DNA of 6,582 nt from an uncultured Clostridia bacterium (GCA_947589335.1 CANPZH010000088.1:1-6582), one strand, 5' to 3'. Positions 1-4,783 are shown, numbered from the stretch's first letter. The notes: generated by a model from the letters alone, not told the origin. Made by a program: numbers and translations.

Positions 1-849
1 GCGAAGATTCTGTACCGAGACGGGAAGATCGCCATTCCCGACTATGAGCGGACGCCCTCGCAGGACATGATCGAACAGTTCATGGTGCTCGCGAACGAGA
101 GCGTCGCCCGGCTCATGACCGAGCGGAAGGTCCCCTTCATCTACCGCGTCCACGAGCCGCCGTCCGAAGACAAGGCGCGTCAGTTTGCGGCGTTCCTCTC
201 CGCGGCGGGCGTCCCCGCTCCCTTCGATCCCCTCCGCGTCACCCCGAAGGACTACCGCGATCTTCTCCGCTCGCTCGGTGATTCCCCCCTCTTTTCCACC
301 GTCAACCGCGTGATGCTGCGCTCCATGATGAAGGCGCGCTACTCCCCCGAGAACGCGGGGCACTTCGGGCTCGCCTCCGAGTGCTACTGCCACTTCACCT
401 CCCCCATCCGCCGCTATCCCGATCTGTCGATCCACCGCATCATCAAGGAGGCCCTCGGCTCCGCGGCGGGACTGCGGGAAAAGTACGGCGGTTTCGTGCG
501 GGACGCCTCCCTCCGCTCCTCGGAGTGCGAGCGGACTGCTACGGAGGCGGAACGGGACGTCGACGCCCTCTATACCGCCTTCTATATGCGGGACAGGATC
601 GGGGAGATCTTCGAGGCGACCGTCTCGGGCGTGACCTCCTTCGGACTGTTCGCAGAGCTCAAAAACACCGTCGAGGGCGTCATCCCGCTCGAGACCCTGC
701 CCGAAGACTGCTATGAATATATCGAGGAGCAGTATACGCTGCGGGGGCTGAAAAACAGCTATCGCCTCGGCGACCGGCTGAGGGTACAGGTCTCCGCCGT
801 GGACCTCGGCGCAAGACGGACGCACTTCGTCCTTTTGGAGAAACTATGA
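1..849 (+). CDS. rnr: Ribonuclease R, C-terminal part (5' truncated by window edge)
   Basis: RNase R is a processive 3'-to-5' exoribonuclease of the RNB (RNase II) family that degrades structured RNA and, with tmRNA-SmpB, clears faulty mRNAs. The frame is open from base 1, so the start lies outside; 282 residues are visible. The first part is the end of the catalytic RNB domain, with the family signatures IEQFMVLANESVA (from about base 70) and HFTSPIRRYPDLSIHR (about bases 391-438). The last ~85 residues (about base 595 on, IGEIFEATVSGVTSFGLF) are an S1 RNA-binding domain. The protein ends in LLEKL straight after S1, without the long lysine-rich tail of the E. coli enzyme. The TGA stop overlaps the smpB start (ATGA), indicating translational coupling. 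The N-terminal cold-shock domains are not visible. Identification is secure. Confidence 0.96.
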   Translation, partial: AKILYRDGKIAIPDYERTPSQDMIEQFMVLANESVARLMTERKVPFIYRVHEPPSEDKARQFAAFLSAAGVPAPFDPLRVTPKDYRDLLRSLGDSPLFSTVNRVMLRSMMKARYSPENAGHFGLASECYCHFTSPIRRYPDLSIHRIIKEALGSAAGLREKYGGFVRDASLRSSECERTATEAERDVDALYTAFYMRDRIGEIFEATVSGVTSFGLFAELKNTVEGVIPLETLPEDCYEYIEEQYTLRGLKNSYRLGDRLRVQVSAVDLGARRTHFVLLEKL

Positions 850-1295
850 AAACGATCGCCGTCAACAAATCCGCCTCGTTCGAATACTTCATCGAGGACC
901 GCTTCGAAGCTGGCGTCGTGCTCGAGGGCGCGGAGGTCAAATCTCTGCGGCTCGGAAAGGCGTCGCTCTCCGAGAGCTTCTGCGAGATCCGCCGCGGCGA
1001 GATCCTCCTGAAAAACATGCACATCGCCGTCTACGACAAGAGCGGGGCGTTCTCCACGCGGGACAGCCGCAGAGACAGGAGACTGCTGCTGCACCGGCAG
1101 GAGATCGACAAGATCTCGGGGCGGGTGCATGAGCGGGGATATACCCTCGTGCCCCTCAAGGTGTATTTCAAGGACGCGCTCGTCAAGGTCGAGATCGCCC
1201 TCTGCCGCGGCAAACATACCTACGACAAGAAGCAGGCGCTCAAGGCGCGCGACGTCAAACGCGACACAGACCGCATGGTCAAAGAGATCCGCTGA
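846..1295 (+). CDS. smpB: SsrA-binding protein SmpB
   Basis: SmpB binds the tRNA-like domain of tmRNA and delivers it to stalled ribosomes in trans-translation. The 149-residue product has the full family length and order: N-terminal IAVNKSASFEYFIEDRFEAG, then GAEVKSLRLGKASLSESF, then HERGYTLVPLKVYFKD and ALCRGKHTYDKKQALKARD, and a basic C-terminal tail (VKRDTDRMVKEIR). That tail becomes helical in the ribosomal mRNA channel in characterised SmpBs. The start ATG overlaps the rnr stop by four bases and has a modest GGAG site (837-840) five bases upstream, so translation is probably coupled to rnr. A strong terminator follows. No tmRNA gene (ssrA) lies in this window, although it sits near smpB in some genomes. 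Confidence 0.97.
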   Translation: MKTIAVNKSASFEYFIEDRFEAGVVLEGAEVKSLRLGKASLSESFCEIRRGEILLKNMHIAVYDKSGAFSTRDSRRDRRLLLHRQEIDKISGRVHERGYTLVPLKVYFKDALVKVEIALCRGKHTYDKKQALKARDVKRDTDRMVKEIR

Positions 1296-1303
1296 CACGG
1301 CAA

Positions 1304-1336
1304 AACGCCGCGGCATTCCGCCGCGGCGTTCTTTTT
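1304..1336 (+). terminator. Rho-independent terminator after smpB
   Basis: A perfect 11-bp stem (arms 1304-1314 and 1320-1330, AACGCCGCGGC pairing with GCCGCGGCGTT) closes a 5-base loop ATTCC. It is followed by C and TTTTT (1332-1336). It begins 9 bases after the smpB stop. It also sits just past the stop of the converging minus-strand gene (1335), but on that strand only four T residues follow, so it is probably weaker in that direction. Confidence 0.9.
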
Positions 1337-1667
1337 ATGCCTTCCCGCAGGGCCCTTGCTCCTCGGGAAGCGCCATGATGTCCTCGTACAGCTTGGTGAT
1401 GACCCCGTTGCCGCCGAGCTCGTGATAGGCTTCGTAGCTGATCCTCGCCGACTCCTTCACATAGATGGGACAGCACCCCCGCGCCGTGTACTTGTCGTGA
1501 TAGTGGATGAGGTTGTTGCGGAGCAGGCTCCTCACCCCCGCCTCGAGTGCCCTCTCCCGCTTGAGGTTCCGCTTCCACTTCGTCCACACATAGGTGAGCG
1601 CTCCCCCGCCCACTGCGGAGACGACGCAGGAGATCAGGCTCGCGATGAATTCACCGGACCAATCCAT
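1335..1667 (-). CDS. Small prophage-type single-span membrane protein
   Basis: This is a 110-residue protein. Residues ~5-27 (FIASLISCVVSAVGGGALTY and flank) form one hydrophobic segment, followed by a very basic stretch (KWKRNLKRERA) and a conserved-looking domain with LEAGVRSLLRNNLIHYHDKY and then YHELGGNGVITKLYEDIMAL. From general knowledge, this arrangement (membrane anchor, 'GVRALLR..LI..Y..Y', 'Y..LGGNGVITKLYE.....P') is typical of small proteins encoded beside holins in clostridial prophages; their function is unknown. The start at 1667 is chosen because GGAGG (minus strand, plus positions 1674-1678) lies six bases upstream and the hydrophobic segment begins there. Sequence further upstream in this frame overlaps the lipase gene. 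The start overlaps the lipase 3' end by 17 bases, so the two are probably co-transcribed. The protein is likely anchored in the cytoplasmic membrane with a cytoplasmic or external domain; orientation is unclear. Confidence 0.75.
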   Translation of the reverse strand: MDWSGEFIASLISCVVSAVGGGALTYVWTKWKRNLKRERALEAGVRSLLRNNLIHYHDKYTARGCCPIYVKESARISYEAYHELGGNGVITKLYEDIMALPEEQGPCGKA

Positions 1668-2286
1668 CCGTCCCCTCCCGCGCCGCAAGCGCCTCCAAAT
1701 AGTTCTCGGCGCGGTGAGACGCAACGGGCCCGTCCCGTCTGCCCATGCCGATCTCGAGAAGATTGCCGACATGGCGGTATCCCATGACCGCAGGCGGCAG
1801 ATGGGTGACGAGGTCGCGGCAGTTCCGCACGGCGGTAAAGCCCAAAAAGCGCGCGCGGACCCGCCGGGGCACAGGCCCCCAGACGACGCGCGGACAGCCG
1901 AATCCGAACCCGCGGATCTTCGCCGCAAGGTCGGGGCGGCGGAAGACGCAGTATTCGTGCGCGAGCAGGGCGAGCGCGGCGCCGTGGGAATAGCCCGAGA
2001 GCACGATCTTCCGCACGCGGCCGTCTGCGACCTCCTCCGCGATTTTCGGCTCGACCGCCTTGAAGACGCGCAGAAATCCTCTGTGGACAAACCAGAGATC
2101 GTCCATATCCCGGTAGGGCCTTGCGGGGAAGTCGAGATTGTTCCTCCAGTCGGTAAGACCGTTGCTCTTCTCGAAAAAGAGATACAGCGTGCTTCCCCTC
2201 CGCTCCGCCCGGTAAGACGCCGCGTTCTCTTCGAGTTGGATGTAGGGCGCGCTGAGCGTCCGTTCAAACAGTTTCAAAAGCGTCAT
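1651..2286 (-). CDS. Class-3 lipase-like serine hydrolase
   Basis: This 211-residue alpha/beta hydrolase has the hallmarks of the Lipase_3 family, which cleaves ester bonds of acylglycerols or phospholipids. Visible motifs are FVHRGFL (residues ~66-72, the strand and oxyanion-side motif), the nucleophile elbow GYSHG (98-102, Ser100), the FGFGCPRV strand (127-134), and NCRDLVTHLPP (155-165), whose Asp158 is the likely acid. GYRHVG (169-174) follows, and then His191 in SHRAENYL, the likely catalytic His by analogy with the H-x(3-4)-Y motif of the family. No signal peptide or membrane segment is visible, so it appears cytoplasmic, although its downstream partner is a membrane protein. The ATG at 2286 has a GGGGG site six bases upstream. 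Substrate cannot be inferred; a role in phage lysis, membrane remodelling or defence would be speculation. Confidence 0.82.
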   Translation of the reverse strand: MTLLKLFERTLSAPYIQLEENAASYRAERRGSTLYLFFEKSNGLTDWRNNLDFPARPYRDMDDLWFVHRGFLRVFKAVEPKIAEEVADGRVRKIVLSGYSHGAALALLAHEYCVFRRPDLAAKIRGFGFGCPRVVWGPVPRRVRARFLGFTAVRNCRDLVTHLPPAVMGYRHVGNLLEIGMGRRDGPVASHRAENYLEALAAREGTDGLVR

Positions 2287-2316
2287 GAAAATCCCCCGTG
2301 ATCTTTTCTCCGGTCC

Positions 2317-2322
2317 AGTATA
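2317..2322 (-). promoter_or_regulatory. Possible -10 element for the lipase cassette
   Basis: On the minus strand TATACT lies about 30 bases upstream of the lipase start. It is inside the palindrome AGTATACT, so it reads the same on the plus strand. No good TTGACA-like -35 box is seen at 16-18 bases, only T-rich sequence, so this is a weak call. Confidence 0.3.
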
Positions 2323-2351
2323 CTCCGAAAAAAGACCAAAACGGACCCTTC

Positions 2352-2402
2352 ATGCCGACTTTCTCTTTATGCCGGCTTTCTCTTCATACCGGCTTTCTCT
2401 TC
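2352..2402. repeat. Three tandem 17-bp units
   Basis: Three adjacent 17-base units: ATGCCGACTTTCTCTTT (2352-2368), ATGCCGGCTTTCTCTTC (2369-2385) and ATACCGGCTTTCTCTTC (2386-2402). They differ at one to three positions. The unit length is not a multiple of three, so a protein-coding origin is unlikely. They lie upstream of the lipase start and could vary in copy number between strains. Confidence 0.8.
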
Positions 2403-2430
2403 CGCCCCCTCCCGACGGGCGTCCTCTCCT

Positions 2431-2575
2431 ACGTCATTCCGCCCCCTGTGCTGTTTACGTCCTTCCGACGCCGTTTCTCCCCACGTCCTTCCGACGAGCG
2501 CCCCCCTACGTCATTCCGACGCCGTTCCTCCCCACGTCCTTCTGACGACCGCCCCCTACGTCATTCCGACGAGCG
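2431..2575. repeat. Tandem array of six ~26-bp units
   Basis: The core ACGTC(A/C)TTCCGACG recurs with starts at 2431, 2457, 2483, 2508, 2534 and 2558, a spacing of 24-26 bases. There is a higher-order ~50-bp period: units 2+3 (2457-2507) resemble units 4+5 (2508-2557), with GCCGTTTCTCCCC or GCCGTTCCTCCCC as the linker inside each pair. The sixth unit is also the left arm of the large palindrome that follows. This suggests the array grew by tandem duplication of one half of that dispersed element. It is not a CRISPR, because the spacers are short and related to each other. Confidence 0.8.
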
Positions 2576-2629
2576 AAAGCGAGGAGGAATCTAAAGACGA
2601 GATTTCTCACATACGTTCGAAATGACGTA
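2557..2629. repeat. Imperfect nested palindrome of dispersed-repeat type
   Basis: The outer arms TACGTCATTCCGA (2557-2569) and TCGAAATGACGTA (2617-2629) pair at 12 of 13 positions. Inside them, GAGGAATCT (2584-2592) pairs with AGATTTCTC (2600-2608), with one G-T pair and a 7-base loop. A further half-arm, GAAATGACGTG, lies at 2643-2652. The wording (GTCATTCCG ... GAGATTTCTC ... CGAAATGACG) resembles intergenic palindromes scattered through many bacterial genomes, a judgement from general familiarity and not from a search. It probably forms a cruciform or an RNA hairpin between operons. Nothing shows it encodes protein. Confidence 0.75.
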
Positions 2630-2693
2630 TAGAGCGCGGGGCGAAATGACGTGATTAGGAATGCTTCCGCTCTTCTTAAATAATGTACCGTGA

Positions 2694-2870
2694 GCAGAAC
2701 CACGCTTCTGCGCTGCGGGACTGCATTTGCCGCATACCTGCGGCTTCGTGTCTGCGCAAGGCAGACCGTGGGCGGGCGACGGGGTTACATGAAATCGAAT
2801 CCCTAACCCCTCGCAAATTTCTTTGCCCTCAGTATGCCCCGCAGGGAGTCCTGAATAAAGAAATTTGCGA
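2694..2870 (+). other. Run of five hairpins upstream of eutS
   Basis: This stretch has no convincing gene but folds readily. H1 is GCAGAA/TTCTGC (2694-2699/2706-2711, 6-base loop). H2 is GCCGCA/TGCGGC (2729-2734/2739-2744). H3 is GTCTGC/GCAGAC (2750-2755/2761-2766). H4 is GCGA, bulged C, GGGGTTA with TAACCCC TCGC (2776-2787/2804-2814). H5 is a perfect 14-bp pair, TCGCAAATTTCTTT/AAAGAAATTTGCGA (2811-2824/2857-2870), with a 32-base loop. H4 and H5 share bases 2811-2814, so they compete. It could be a structured leader or small RNA for the downstream operon, or a mobile palindromic repeat. No U-tract follows H5, so it is not a terminator on this strand. Confidence 0.5.
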
Positions 2871-2906
2871 AACTTAGTCGCGTGAACCTAAGAAATTTGC
2901 GAAATT
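2861..2906 (+). promoter_or_regulatory. Repeated AAATTTGCGA motif and candidate operator before eutS
   Basis: AGAAATTTGCGAAA occurs twice in direct orientation (2859-2872 and 2891-2904, 32 bases apart), and a third, inverted copy (TCGCAAATTT) is at 2811-2820. The copy nearest the gene is a perfect dyad, AATTT-GCG-AAATT (2894-2906), ending 25 bases before the eutS start. This looks like a regulator binding site or iteron set, but the regulator is unknown. No convincing -35/-10 pair could be assigned. Confidence 0.4.
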
Positions 2907-2918
2907 AAAAAACGGTAT

Positions 2919-2924
2919 AAGGAG
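2919..2924 (+). promoter_or_regulatory. Ribosome binding site of eutS
   Basis: AAGGAG with a six-T spacer before the ATG at 2931. It fixes the eutS start and indicates strong initiation for the first gene of the operon. Confidence 0.8.
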
Positions 2925-2930
2925 TTTTTT

Positions 2931-3290
2931 ATGGAACTTCAAGATAAAATGAGGATCGTACAGGAGCTCGTCCCCGGCAAACAGGTGACGCTCTGCCATA
3001 TCATCGCGAATCCGGACGAGATTCTCTATACCAAGCTCGGGCTCGACCCGAAGACGGACTACACGCGCAGTGCGATCGGGGTGCTCACGATCAGCCCCGC
3101 GGAGAGCGCGGTCATCGCGGCGGACATCGCGTTGAAGTCGTCCAATGCGGAAGTCGGCTTTGTCGACCGTTTTACGGGCACGCTCATCATTTCCGGCTCC
3201 GTCTCCGCGGTCGATTCTGCATTCACCGCCATCCGGGAATACGTCATCAACACGCTCGGCTACACCTGCTGCGAGCTGACCCGCACCTGA
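2931..3290 (+). CDS. eutS: EutS, bacterial microcompartment shell protein
   Basis: EutS is a circularly permuted BMC-domain protein that forms hexameric tiles in the shell of the ethanolamine-utilisation microcompartment; PduU is the propanediol counterpart. The 119-residue product aligns by eye with E. coli EutS along its whole length: RIVQELVPGKQVTLCHIIA (residues ~8-26), AIGVLTISPAESAVIAADIA (48-67), then ALKSSNAEVGFVDRFTGTL, ISGSVSAVDSAF, and the terminal GYTCCELTRT. It has about five extra residues (~38-47, LDPKTDYTRS) before the AIG motif. Ser47 falls where E. coli EutS, as recalled, has the Gly39 linked to its bent hexamer. It is the first gene of a four-gene operon; its TGA overlaps the eutP ATG by one base (TGATG). 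No other shell or enzyme gene is in the window, so this looks like a satellite microcompartment locus. Confidence 0.93.
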   Translation: MELQDKMRIVQELVPGKQVTLCHIIANPDEILYTKLGLDPKTDYTRSAIGVLTISPAESAVIAADIALKSSNAEVGFVDRFTGTLIISGSVSAVDSAFTAIREYVINTLGYTCCELTRT

Positions 3291-3721
3291 TGAAAAAGAT
3301 CATTCTGATCGGTCGGGTCGCGGCGGGCAAGACGACGCTCACGCAGGCGCTTCGCGGTGAGGAGATCCACTATTTCAAGACCCAGTACGTCAATTACCTC
3401 GATACGATCATCGATACGCCCGGAGGATATACCGAACTCCGCCAGACGAGCGGGGCGCTCGCGCTCTATGCCTATGAGGCGGACGTCGTGGGGCTCGTCC
3501 TCTCCGCAAACGAACCCTATTCCATCTTTTCGCCCTGTATCACGAGTCTTGTCAACCGCGAGGTCATCGGCATCGTCGCGGGGATCGATAAACCGGACGC
3601 CAACGTGGAGCGCGTCTCGCGATGGCTCCGCCTTGCGGGCTGCAAGAAGATCTTCCCCGTGAGCGCCGTGACGGGCGAGGGGTTGGATGACATCATCGCA
3701 TACCTCGAAAAGGAGGATTGA
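3290..3721 (+). CDS. eutP: EutP/PduV-family microcompartment GTPase
   Basis: This 143-residue small P-loop GTPase-like protein belongs to the EutP/PduV family found in ethanolamine and propanediol microcompartment operons. PduV has been reported to associate with the shell and to influence microcompartment movement; acetate-kinase activity has been reported for EutP. The P-loop GRVAAGKTT is at residues 8-16, the G3-like DTPG at 42-45, and the G5-like VSAVTGEG at 124-131. The G4 position, where family members usually carry (N/T/S)KxD, reads AGID (97-100), so the lysine is missing while the aspartate remains. The start is coupled to the eutS stop (TGATG) without its own clear ribosome binding site. 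The stop lies next to the ribosome binding site of the ParA gene, whose AAGGAGG is inside the eutP end. Confidence 0.9.
   Translation: MKKIILIGRVAAGKTTLTQALRGEEIHYFKTQYVNYLDTIIDTPGGYTELRQTSGALALYAYEADVVGLVLSANEPYSIFSPCITSLVNREVIGIVAGIDKPDANVERVSRWLRLAGCKKIFPVSAVTGEGLDDIIAYLEKED
3710..3716 (+). promoter_or_regulatory. Ribosome binding site deciding the ParA start
   Basis: AAGGAGG lies 10 bases before the GTG at 3727 but only one base before the in-frame TTG at 3718. This spacing favours GTG 3727 as the start and rules against TTG. The site is inside the last codons of eutP. Confidence 0.75.
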
Positions 3722-3726
3722 AATAC

Positions 3727-4518
3727 GTGAGCAAAACCAAGGTGATCGCCTTTGCGAACAACAAGGGCGGAAGCGGCAAGACGACGACCTGCTCCAACGT
3801 GGGCTGCGCCATGGGACTTGCGGGCAAGCGGACGCTGATGATCGACGGCGACATGCAGATGAACCTCACGATCTCTTATTTCGACGAGGAGACCGCGCTG
3901 GAATTTGCGAAGTCCGGCAAGAACATCTATCAGGCGGTCAAGGAGGAGAAGGATCTCGAGGACTGCATCGTGCCCACAAAGTTCGAGGGGCTCGACATGG
4001 TGACCTCGTCCTCTCTGATGAGCGGGATCGAATTCGAGCTCTTCCCCAAGTGGCAGCGGGAGTTCGTCCTCCGCAAATGCCTCTCCCGCGTGAAGGCGAG
4101 CGGGAAGTACGACTACATCCTCGTGGACGCGCCGCCCACGCTCGGCAGCTGGGTGATGAACATCCTCTGTGCGAGCGATCACGTCGTCATCCCCGTGGAG
4201 GCGAGCCCGTGGGGACTGTTCGGACTTGCCAACATGTTCGAGTTCTGCAATCTCTCCAAACAGCTCTCGCCCGGGACGGAGATCCTCGGAATCGCGATCA
4301 CGAAGGCGAATGAGCGGAAGAAATATTTCAGGCAGACCGTCGAGACGCTGAAAGAGCTGGAGGATACGCGGCTCTTCGAGACGTATATCCGCATCGACAG
4401 CGCGATCGAGTGGTCGCAGGACAGCAGCGAGCCCGTTGTGGCGTTCAAAAAGAGCAGCCGCAGCGCAATCGAATATACGAATCTGACAAAGGAGATCATG
4501 AAGTATGCCGATCGGTAA
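3727..4518 (+). CDS. ParA/MinD-type (McdA-like?) partitioning ATPase
   Basis: The gene encodes a ParA/Soj-family ATPase of 263 residues when started at GTG 3727. It has the deviant Walker A motif KGGSGKTT (residues 13-20, with both signature lysines K13 and K18), the Walker A' motif DGDMQMNLT (40-48, canonical DxDPQGNLT) and Walker B YILVDAPPTLG (130-140, D134). Such ATPases dimerise with ATP on the nucleoid or membrane and are stimulated by a partner to move plasmids, chromosomes, chemoreceptors or carboxysomes. It is short, lacking the N-terminal DNA-binding domain of plasmid P1-type ParA. No ParB-like gene or obvious parS follows. Instead it lies between eutP and a small basic ORF that it overlaps by 14 bases. 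By context it may position microcompartments as McdA does for carboxysomes; this is inference. Confidence 0.9.
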   Translation: MSKTKVIAFANNKGGSGKTTTCSNVGCAMGLAGKRTLMIDGDMQMNLTISYFDEETALEFAKSGKNIYQAVKEEKDLEDCIVPTKFEGLDMVTSSSLMSGIEFELFPKWQREFVLRKCLSRVKASGKYDYILVDAPPTLGSWVMNILCASDHVVIPVEASPWGLFGLANMFEFCNLSKQLSPGTEILGIAITKANERKKYFRQTVETLKELEDTRLFETYIRIDSAIEWSQDSSEPVVAFKKSSRSAIEYTNLTKEIMKYADR

Positions 4519-4723
4519 GAATGCAATCAAGAGAGTGGAGAACAACGGTTATTCCAACGTGCAGACCTCTGCGCCCGATATGGAGAACAGCGAGATCCTG
4601 CAGGAGAACGGGACCAAGACGGAACAGCCCGTAAAGCAAGCCAAGAAAAAGCCGTCTCCGCAGAGAAAGGATGGGTTTGCCCGTTACTCCGTCGGAATGG
4701 AGCTGCCCTACTGGCTCCTTTGA
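4505..4723 (+). CDS. 72-residue basic, probably disordered protein; candidate ParA partner
   Basis: No family is recognised. The ATG overlaps the ParA 3' end by 14 bases and has AAAGGAG (4488-4494) ten bases upstream, so it is probably real and translationally coupled. The middle is polar and low in hydrophobic residues (Asn, Gln, Glu, Lys), followed by a lysine/proline-rich stretch KQAKKKPSPQRK (44-55). The C terminus then turns hydrophobic and aromatic: GFARYSVGMELPYWLL, with Trp70 third from the end. A small disordered protein encoded directly after a ParA ATPase resembles ParA partner proteins. McdB, the McdA partner on carboxysomes, is a disordered protein with a conserved C-terminal tryptophan, but no sequence homology to McdB is claimed. 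It could equally be a shell-docking peptide or a protein of unrelated function. Confidence 0.7.
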   Translation: MPIGKNAIKRVENNGYSNVQTSAPDMENSEILQENGTKTEQPVKQAKKKPSPQRKDGFARYSVGMELPYWLL

Positions 4724-4736
4724 AGCATGCATCGAC

Positions 4737-4765
4737 GAAAGCCCTTCCCCCAAGGGCTTTCTTTC
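4737..4765 (+). terminator. Probable intrinsic terminator after the eutS-eutP-parA operon
   Basis: A perfect 10-bp stem GAAAGCCCTT (4737-4746) / AAGGGCTTTC (4752-4761) with a CCCCC loop, then TTTCTATCTC. The tail is T-rich but interrupted by C, so termination may be partial and the downstream gene could receive read-through. It starts 13 bases after the stop of the small ORF. Confidence 0.7.
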
Positions 4766-4783
4766 TATCTCATTTGATTTTTC

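Noticed and set aside
2431..2575. CRISPR array
   Set aside because: Spacers would be only ~10-13 bases and are similar to each other; no cas genes are present.
2285..2594. Overlapping plus-strand open frames through the tandem repeats
   Set aside because: They consist of translated repeats rich in Pro, Arg and Ser, have no ribosome binding site, and span units whose lengths are not multiples of three.
2694..2711. EutV (ANTAR) antitermination hairpin
   Set aside because: The 6-base loop CCACGC lacks the conserved A1 and G4, and no paired second hairpin with a terminator follows.
2776..2814. tRNA-like T-arm (GGGGTT ... TCGAATCCC)
   Set aside because: No acceptor stem, anticodon arm or CCA context could be built around it.
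2683..2877. 64-residue plus-strand open frame upstream of eutS
   Set aside because: It has no ribosome binding site and coincides with the hairpin run; similar peptides look like spurious translations of intergenic repeats.
1296..2930. tmRNA gene (ssrA) expected near smpB
   Set aside because: No tRNA-like ends or tag reading frame were found on either strand in this stretch.
3718..3726. TTG start for the ParA gene
   Set aside because: It is one base from the AAGGAGG, too close for initiation; GTG at 3727 has proper spacing.
3517..4545. Long minus-strand open frame opposite eutP and the ParA gene
   Set aside because: It is a composition effect opposite genes with intact motifs, and shows no recognisable domain.
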